Below, piece by piece: positions 8,942 to 15,844 of a DNA stretch of 15,844 nt. Source of the stretch: Isohypsibius dastychi (lineage: Eukaryota > Tardigrada > Eutardigrada > Parachela > Isohypsibiidae); NCBI GenBank assembly GCA_034696485.1, contig JAQIWT010000720.1:1-15844 (forward strand). The letters are read 5' to 3'. Made by a program: the position numbers and the translations under genes. The first letter of the stretch is position 1. Every line of letters starts with the position of its first letter. The notes under the pieces are model-generated. The model ran no database searches. It saw nothing but the letters and a program-made list of their open reading frames with translations, and was not told the origin of the DNA.

Positions 8942-9658
8942 TATACTTTGCCACGATCGTGATGTCCAGAAGTACAAACTGGTCTTTCGCAGGATCTGGA
9001 ACAAACGGATAGACGTTCTGACTGCAAATGGGTCACGTCAATCAAACCTGCTGGTTGCTGCTGTTTTTTCAGTCGATTTGCCGATGCCGTCAGAATGAAG
9101 TTTTGAACTTGCCAACGTATGTCGTCCAGGTCCAACGGGGCTTCGGAAGTGACGGATATCGTGTAGGTTACCAGAAAGCCTACCAGATCACCACCCGACT
9201 TAAGTGCACCCAGATTCACAGAGCCCAAAGTTTTGATCTCGATTTTTGGGGTGGGCTTATTGGCTACAAGAAAAGAGGGAATCAGAATAAAAACTGGTTG
9301 TAGTCTAGAATCAACCCCACCTGCGCTTGGTTCGATCGGTTCAGACTTTTCTTTCCAGAGGTCGAGGATTGTTGTGCGGAATCCAGATTCAGCTGCAGCA
9401 ATGTCGGCGGCTTCGGACTGCTCGACAATGATCACGGTTGAATCGGTTACCAGTGTTTCTGTGTGAAAAGAAAAGTCTAGATCACGGCACTTTCTTTTGG
9501 TACTGAAGATGTGTGTACGTACCTTCTGACGCAGCCCGATCAACGGTCGCAACAGCCTGCATTTTGAGATCTGTGATATAGAGTAGTGTTTCATAAAGAA
9601 GTTGAATATACGCACTCACCAACAAGACCAGGAGCCCGAAAGTTCCGTAGTTCGTCAT
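8593..9658 (-). CDS. Cysteine-free secreted protein with two beta-alpha-beta-beta-alpha modules (unrecognised family)
   Basis: Six minus-strand exons: 9620-9658, 9523-9556, 9321-9458, 9048-9263, 8876-8995, 8593-8819. All have GT...AG borders, and together they encode 257 residues. MTNYGTFGLLVLLAVATVDR is a signal peptide with a cleavage zone near residues 16-24. The mature part has no cysteine and no membrane segment. Module 1 (about 25-140) shows VTDSTVIIVEQ (strand), FRTTILDLWKEKS (helix), PKIEIKTLGSVNL and GFLVTYTISV (strands), then IRWQVQNFILTAS (helix). Module 2 (about 143-245) repeats the order with FVLLDITIVAKYKDE, DMLNGILSSLWSIVL, GKLVGDAKANFVRE, HVLTYAVMASV and AAAQKYYNSLISAG. That layout recalls ferredoxin-like or SEA-type folds, but this is inferred from pattern only. 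The gene converges with receptor copy 2 across 151 bp. The 52-nt intron 4 and 57-nt intron 3 were located by comparison with the paralogue at 3925. Function unknown. Confidence 0.8.
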
Positions 9659-11626
9659 GTTGTCCTGGAGAATGTCTGTAGCGGAAAATGGGTAAGCGTA
9701 CTCGATCAACTTTGCGGACTCGATACAAACAGCTTATTTTGAGAAGTTTCTTAATATCACCGCGGAAAGTGCTTATGGGCGAGAACTTTCGAGAAACGAA
9801 AGAAACCTGATTTAAGACAACCAGGAAGGCAGTCTGCCTTCAGGACAATATTATGCAAAGGAAAGCAATCTTGTTTCCACCGTCTCGCTGTTTGATTTGT
9901 TTGGAGCAAAAGTTCCGCAGCTTCTAGCGTTAGTCAGTAATTAATAACTGGAAGATGAATATTACCGAGAACAAGGTGCGTTGAGCAGACGTGCTGTGGC
10001 CGTCGACAATTTTGAGAAACCTGTCTCCCTAAGCACTTCGGACCCTATCAAATTGATGACCTTTGCCAGGGGTTGGGGGTTGTATTTGGGCGGTTCGCAT
10101 GAGATACCATAGCTGTTCTTCCGAGTTTCGAGATGTTCAGTTTTAACTATTAGTTCTTTGGTTCTTCGCTGATTCTGTATCAAACAAAAGAGAAACACTT
10201 GGTGCATCACTTGTTCTGAGAAGGTAACTTCATGATGAGTAGCAGTTAAAATCTCCACCATAACGCATGGCTCCTCATTCAAAAGTTGTGACCTTTTCGT
10301 ACCATGCTCGAGTAACAAGGTTTACCGCAACTTGGTTAAAGAGATTATCCTGATCAACCTTTTAATCAACTAACAGATAGAACAGATTTGGTTTCATTAG
10401 ATTTTCTTAGTTTGTCGGGATTATCTGATGAACGGGAGTAAATGGTCACGAAGCACCCACAGCTATTGCTCCAGTTTCAACGGGTGTGTTTCCGTTTCCT
10501 ATTTCCTCTCCTCTCTAGACAAGCATATCCCGTGTACTCTGGCTTTCCTTTCCGTCTACTGTACGTTGGAGCCAATCGGTCATATGCTCTCGATTGGCAT
10601 TCAAAGAGATCCGGAGCAGAAAGTATAACAGGGACAAGTGTGTACATCCAAGACAGGATGATCGATCAGGCCGCAATTGCTTCTGCTTTCATTCCTAGGT
10701 ACAGGGGGGCATGGAAAGCTGGCTGGTTTTGCATATGTTTCCTCTCCGTCGTTTATTTTACACTCCATATATTCCTGAGGGCGAAAATCATCGCTCGTGT
10801 CTTTCTATCACCGATTGAGCAAACTCATTTGTCTTCTAATGGACTTCTATCTGTGTATCTGAACGGAATTCTAATGAACCCACCACCGACGCAAGTAAGT
10901 TAATGAATGCTGAGCGTTAAGAGTGCTTTGGAGAGATTTATTGAACGAAAAACTGAATTCGAACTGGGGGCTCTTAAAATCAATGTGCGAACGCGAGAAG
11001 CCAGAAGAAAGATGGAGAAGTAATGAATGATTGATGTTGGCACTATGATGTTTGACGTTGGCGGGGGGAAAAACAGTGACAAGCATTCTTTAATACATCC
11101 TCTTCTTTTATTGCATTTCCGGAAGCACTTGGACCCAAAATAAATTTATTCCGACAATCAAAAAAATTTCCAGGTACAGTAAACTGAGGATGTGTTTTCC
11201 AAAATTTGAATTTTATTTTCGGATATTTTATGGATTTGAAAAACACGGTCAGAAAATCAAAATGTCAGCGGTTTTATTCGATCAACCAATAAGCGAATCC
11301 ATAACTATATCCATAACCATCAGGTTCGCGTCACACTCTCCCAATAAATCGCTCATGCTGAGCGTGGCTAATTGTTCATAACGATTGCCAGTGTTCTCTG
11401 CTTCCTTCTACATTTCGGGGGGCCTGAACTCAATCTGACGAGGTTTTTTGTCCTTCTTTTCAGTAAGAGTGTTGCTGCATCGATGGGAGAGGATTATCAT
11501 GAGCCTGCGTTTTCGGGGGGAACGAGAGCGCTGATCGATAAATCGACTAATGAATCTTTCTAAAGAGGACTGTGAAAGTGAAAGTGAAGGCCTATTATAT
11601 GACAACAGTATTCCCTGTACAGTATC
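9659..11626. other. Intergenic region without supported genes
   Basis: About 2 kb between the secreted gene's start and the whirlin-like start codon, presumably holding promoters for both (they diverge). Open frames at 9962-10318 (minus) and 10442-10903 (plus) show no recognisable domain. The second one runs across a good splice donor (CAA|GTAAGT at about 10894), and a polypyrimidine-AG acceptor occurs at about 11454-11462. So 5' UTR exons of the whirlin-like gene may lie here. An AATAAA at 11343-11348 has no gene upstream to serve. Confidence 0.45.
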
Positions 11627-14600
11627 ATGGCCGCGATGACTGATATGATCCCCATGAAAGCCGGCTCCGTGTCCGGCGGCTCGCGACGCTCATCGCATAA
11701 TAAAAGCAGCGCCGATTATGTTGACCACAACAGTTCGGCGTTTCCTTTCCCCGCTGCGAGTCACAATGGCGACACGTCGGACCGCGAATCGGGATCTGAT
11801 GTGCAGATGGATCTGGCGGAGGATAGACGGGTGAGTAAAGCAAACACTTGCAACTATAGTGGCGTTCTTTCATCCGTGCTACACTTAGACTTTTCCGACT
11901 CATTGTGTACAACGCCATATTGTCTGGGTTCGGCTAACAGATGCCGGCCGGATGATAAGCAAATGCGCTTCAAAGCTGCTAAGCGGATAGTGGCCTTTAG
12001 GCGATACTTAAAAAAGATCTTGAATAGGGTAGTTCTTGAAAGTGTTGTTTGTTGATAACGTGCCAGTCGGTGCTCTCCAGTTGACGTATGGAAGCATATA
12101 GTGGAGAAGTAAGAGCACGTTTGCCCATGTGTTACAAGATGCGGTATCCAAATTCATTTGGTGGAACGTATGTTTTTAAAAGCTAGGCCCTCAAACATCT
12201 CTCCGGAATTGACCTTTACCAAAATCTGTTTTGATGAACGCTTTTCTGACTCGATGAAAACCCTGGTAATTTGAACGAAGAACACACGTGAACTGACGGT
12301 CCTCGAATGATGTTGAGAAACTCACCGCTGAATTTACAAAACTCAAAAGCAGACGTGTAAACTTACAAGGCTGCAATGTGATCCATACGGTTCTGTTCTG
12401 AGAAAATCAAATGGTTTTCCGTGGATTGAACTGATTCGATGTGAAGTATGAGAACGAAAATTTTCGAGCATTATGTCTGACCCGAGAAGCTCTTGAGAAA
12501 CTTCGTTTTTTCCGAGAACCTGCGCATCAGCTGCTGTGCAGATTGCGAGCAAACCATACACATCATATGCAGGTTTAATTTTTGTGTGGTTAAATCGAAA
12601 CCTTAATGTTTCAGACGCCTAAGCACCGTACCTCACGACATTCTCGTCCTCGCAACCGCCATACTTCTTCTCCGAACCGCAAGACGTCTTTCAGCAACAG
12701 CGCCTACATCGCGGACCAGCCTGATGAACAAATACCCACTAACTCCTCACTGCGCACGAAAGATCCTAACGGGCCGCCGGTCGAGGAAATATTGACAATT
12801 CTACTTCATCGAAACTCATTCGATGAAGACTTTGGGTTGGAGATTACGGGCGGGATCGACACTGGGCGCCAGCTTGTCATCTCTGACGTCCATTCCCGTG
12901 GGGTTGCGCAATCAGCGGGATTATGTGCGCAGGATGTTGTTTTGGAAATTGATGGCATTGACGCCGGCGAGCTCCCACACGCCGAAGCTGTTCAGGTAAA
13001 GAACGAAACTTTCTGGCCGATTTGGAACATAGATGTGCATTCTGAATAAGCTAGTGCATGACATTTCTGATAAAAGTTCCAATTCTGCAGTTCCGCAATA
13101 AGAGAAACTATGGGAACACTATTCATACTGTGTTACAAAAAACTCACCCGTTTGTGACTAGAAAAACTCGGAGAGGGTTTTATTGGAAAATCCATATTCT
13201 ATGACCTCCCCCCCCCCCCTGCCGCCAGATCCTGATGCTTAATATTGTGACTTTTTAATAATTTTGGTGTTATTTCGGAACATTCTCCAGCACGGTCGTG
13301 GAAGAGGGTTACGACGCATCAAGGTGGCTACGATGGAAGAATAAGATGAACGAAGAATCAACGAAAAAGGGGACCGGGAATTGCGGGAGAACATGATTTG
13401 AGCTGTCAAGCGTACAACCCACTGTCTAAGCATTTGTTCTTAAAGTCAAGCTTTGCTCACAGGGGCAATAATGTCGTGCCATTTTTGCCAATCAAAATAT
13501 CTCGCAAGACTAATTTTGCAAATTTCCCATCTCGCCACGATCGACAGCACCCTTCTCAGTCCTTCACAAAACCAGAGCGCGAACGCCCATTTGGCAGCAA
13601 ATGAGTTTGATAAAGTAGCTCCATCAAGATTTGAATGATGGGATATTCCGCCTTGTAAACATGTCAGGAATCACTGAGCATCCCCCTAAAATTCTACACT
13701 GAGCGTTAGGCTCGATTGCTCCCGAAATGCGCACTCATCAGTTTTTTCTTTCTCAAAACAGATATTCAAAAGCACCCTCCAAGTCTGGCTGAAAGTGCAG
13801 CGCATCGCTCCGCAAAGTGACCTTTCCGATGATCTCAACCGTCCTGCTGCATCACCCCGTGTCAAATCCAAACGAGTGACAAACAACGACAACCTTGACA
13901 GCGGAGGGGAGCAGTCACCTCGGAACAAAGCAACGCACCTCGAGAGCAGCGTCAACAACGGACAACTGAATAATCAAGCATACGCTTGGATCGACCTGAA
14001 AAGGCAACCTTGCTCGCCGCCGCCGGATGAAGACGCCTTATCGATTTTCAGCCCCAATTTTCTGCCGGAACGAAAGACTGCGTTGCTTGTTAGTGAGGAT
14101 ATCCATTTGGGGTTATTAATACGTGGTGGCCTGGAGTACGGGTTGGGGATTTATGTTACTGGTTTGGATACGGCTTCAGCAGCCGAAGCAGCAAATCTCA
14201 AGGTAGGCCAGAGCGGCTCAAAATATACAACTGGTTAAGGAACACGAAATTTCAGGTTTTAGAATTTGGAATCTAGTCTGAACTTCTGTTTTCTAGAAGC
14301 CATTATGAACTTGAAATTAACTTCTTTTCATGTCTATCGGAGAAAATCGAATCCCGGAATTCTCAATACTCTTTCCCCCCCCCCCCCCCGCACCAGACAC
14401 GATTTTGCTCTCTTATTCCAGACCACAATCCTTTCCCGATGTTGGTTCACGAGAGTGCCCGAGTATATACACAAGAGTAGATCGCACACATCGGGGGGGG
14501 GGGGGGGGGGGGGTACTGGGAAAAGTGTCTATGGACGAATTTAGCAATTGCGCTCGCAATGTTGCTTGTTCTGGTCTCTCGAAGATGAGTCCAGATCAGA

Positions 14601-15688
14601 CTTGTCCCGAATATCTTCGGTTCGGTAAAAACACCTGAATTTCCCGAATCGACCGAATATATTCGGTTCGGTTCAGTTCGGTTCCGGAACTCCTAGAATT
14701 CGGTTCTGGAATTTCGCCGATTCGGTCGGATTCAGGGATTTTCAAGGGGGGAGGGGGGGGGGGGGTCATCCCGAACTGACACTCAGAAAACAGAACCCCC
14801 ATCCTGAAGCAAGTGGTTATAGTTTTGCGCATCCGAGCCCCACTTCGTTTTTTTATGGCTGGACAAAACTACTGCGGAAAAATATTCTGCAAAATTTGAG
14901 GTTTTTGAAACTGGGGCTTCGGGCGGGGCTATTCGGGTACGGGAATGCTGTCATGTATGTATTCGGTTCGGAAAGTTCGGGAAAAATTCGGCTCGGTTCG
15001 GAATTCGGGGTTTTGCGATTCGGGACAAGTCTGGTCCAGATTCCCGAATATGCTCTTTTCCGCAGTTGCCTGTTATTTGTCTTTTGTAAATCCCATGATT
15101 ACCGGTGGGATCCCATGTTGACATTCCATTTAGATAATGACGGTGCGTGTGACCTGGTGTTTACCATGCAAAATGATATTATGATTCCAGGTGGGAGATC
15201 AAATTATCGCGGTCAATAATTACGATTTTCGGCGCATCACCCACACGCGCGCAGTCCGCGTTCTCCGCACCCATCGTCACATGAACATGAAAGTGCGCCA
15301 TGTTGGCAAGCTGCCGTTTGCCCGCCGTCTGAGTCCGAGCTCCACATCAAGTTCCCCACAACTGGCATTGCAAAACAATACTCTCCTACCGTCCAACAAC
15401 AAGGCACTGATGCACAGAAACCCCAGTCCGCTTTCGTTCCTCGATTCCGAACAGGAAGAAATCAACCAACTGATGCAAGAAGCTAGTCGGGATATGTTCA
15501 TGGACGAACCTACCCCGTTTCTTAGTAGTTCTTCGCAGGCTCTGTTGGAAGACACCATTGACCTGGAGACTGCTGTAAATAACTGGTCGAAAAGCGCACT
15601 TGTGGTTGAAAGGAACAAGACTCGTGCTCGGCTAAAAATGAGCGAACGGAATGAATACTGGCTGAGCGTGATCGAAAGCAGTGCTGAA
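11627..15688 (+). CDS. Whirlin/PDZD7/dyschronic-type PDZ scaffold, N-terminal exons (3' end outside window)
   Basis: Exons: 11627-11830, 12615-12995, 13762-14202, 15191-15688. All junctions are phase 0 with GT...AG borders, giving 508 residues so far; a GTACGT donor at 15689 leads out of the window. The ATG has a good context (ATCATGGCC) and an in-frame TGA 24 nt upstream. Residues 1 to about 120 are Ser/Arg/Asn-rich and look disordered. PDZ1 (about 122-217) has the ligand loop FGLEITGG and AGLCAQDVVLEIDGID, crossing the exon 2/3 border (AEAVQ|IFKSTLQVWLKV). Then comes YAWIDLKRQPCSPPPDED, the linker typical of whirlin and PDZD7. PDZ2 (about 305-385) has LGLLIRGGLEYGLGIYVTG and VGDQIIAVNNYDF, crossing the exon 3/4 border (NLK|VGD). 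In animals this family scaffolds stereocilia, synaptic or ion-channel complexes. There is no harmonin-N-like domain before PDZ1. Whether one follows PDZ2 (helical EQEEINQLMQEASRDMF) cannot be decided. Confidence 0.88.
13208..13219. repeat. C12 homopolymer in whirlin-like intron 2
   Basis: Twelve consecutive C inside the 12996-13761 intron; the rest of that intron shows nothing I can name. Confidence 0.9.
14375..14389. repeat. C15 homopolymer in whirlin-like intron 3
   Basis: Fifteen consecutive C, about 100 bp before the G21 tract in the same intron. The two complementary runs could pair in the transcript. Confidence 0.9.
14493..14513. repeat. G21 homopolymer in whirlin-like intron 3
   Basis: Twenty-one consecutive G; the length should be treated as approximate because such runs are error-prone in assemblies. 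Confidence 0.85.
14591..15043. repeat. TTCGG/CCGAA-rich segment with imperfect terminal inverted repeats
   Basis: The left end, CAGACTTGTCCCGAAT (14597-14612), reappears inverted as ATTCGGGACAAGTCTG at 15018-15033. Looser matching extends outward on both sides (CCAGAT on the left, GTCCAGATTC on the right). Between them TTCGG, TTCGGTTCGG and CCGAAT recur many times, mainly at 14610-14740 and 14950-15030, with a G-rich tract at 14746-14765. The layout fits either a short non-autonomous (MITE-like) element or a decayed simple repeat folded on itself. It encodes no protein that I can support. Confidence 0.55.
14746..14765. repeat. Near-pure G tract (one A at 14752)
   Basis: G6-A-G13 inside the TTCGG-rich segment. 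Confidence 0.9.
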
Positions 15689-15819
15689 GTACGTTTAGTG
15701 CCTGACTTTTTTGCAAAAACAAATTTGCCGTTTTTCGGATAAAAGAAAAACATTCTCGGAATAAGGTTATGGGACAGAATTTTCTAAATTTCCACTCTCA
15801 CATCTAATTCACCATGCTG

Positions 15820-15840
15820 CCCCCCCCCCCCCCCCCCCCC
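15820..15840. repeat. C21 homopolymer followed by GGGG at the window end
   Basis: Twenty-one C switch directly to GGGG at 15841-15844 in the first part of whirlin-like intron 4. A C-to-G switch in a long run could be genuine or a point where the assembly joined two reads of opposite strand. Confidence 0.8.
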
Positions 15841-15844
15841 GGGG

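Noticed and set aside
8941-9615. Single minus-strand reading frame of 224 codons
   Set aside because: It runs through a 57-nt intron that happens to be a multiple of three (9264-9320) and into another intron. The spliced model restores homology with the paralogue and adds a signal peptide.
9962-10318. Minus-strand frame of 118 codons
   Set aside because: No recognisable domain, no paralogue in the window, and no convincing splice or start context.
10442-10903. Plus-strand frame of 153 codons with a hydrophobic stretch
   Set aside because: No family recognised. It reads across a strong splice donor, and the hydrophobic segment can arise by chance from T-rich DNA. It may overlap a 5' UTR exon.
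14266-14638. Two plus-strand frames in whirlin-like intron 3
   Set aside because: They read through C15 and G21 homopolymers and lie wholly inside a phase-0 intron that joins PDZ2 halves.
15277-15753. Minus-strand frame of 158 codons opposite whirlin-like exon 4
   Set aside because: Shadow of a Ser-rich coding exon on the plus strand.
1-15844. tRNA, rRNA, CRISPR arrays, bacterial operon signals
   Set aside because: None seen. The spliced gene structure is that of an animal nuclear genome.

Overview
This window looks like nuclear DNA of a small-genome invertebrate animal. Genes are split into many short exons with canonical GT...AG introns, often only 50-110 nt long. The gene families are animal-specific (a natriuretic-peptide-type receptor, a whirlin-type PDZ scaffold, an M1 aminopeptidase), and long G or C homopolymers are scattered through the non-coding DNA. 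Compact introns and this gene content would suit a tardigrade or another ecdysozoan, but nothing in the sequence fixes the species.

Left part (1-9658): a tandemly amplified, convergent gene pair. The plus-strand gene is a single-pass receptor with the ligand-binding domain of receptor guanylyl cyclases and natriuretic peptide receptors (ANF_receptor fold). It has a juxtamembrane Cys pair, one membrane helix and a tail of about 39 residues, with no kinase-homology or cyclase domain. The minus-strand partner, about 150-170 bp downstream and facing it, is an unfamiliar cysteine-free secreted protein. It seems to be built from two beta-alpha-beta-beta-alpha modules. I see three versions of the pair. 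Version 1 is an intact receptor (1-2489, cut by the window edge) with a 5'-truncated partner (2656-3005). Version 2 is only the last receptor exon (3015-3110), a decayed M1 aminopeptidase fragment (3140-3631) and a divergent, largely complete partner (3925-5032). Version 3 is a full-length receptor copy with a frameshift (5892-8441) and an intact partner (8593-9658).

Middle (9659-11626): about 2 kb in which I cannot support a gene; it probably holds promoter and 5' UTR sequence for the genes on either side.

Right part (11627 to the end): the first four coding exons of a whirlin/PDZD7/dyschronic-type scaffold, with PDZ1, the conserved linker and PDZ2. The gene runs past the window. Its third intron carries long C and G tracts and a TTCGG/CCGAA-rich segment bounded by an imperfect inverted repeat.

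The best candidate for an undescribed system is the co-amplified pair: a cyclase-less natriuretic-type receptor beside a secreted two-module protein. Linkage and co-duplication are read from the sequence; any ligand-receptor or decoy relationship is inference. All exon models were built by hand from splice signals, frame and paralogue comparison.
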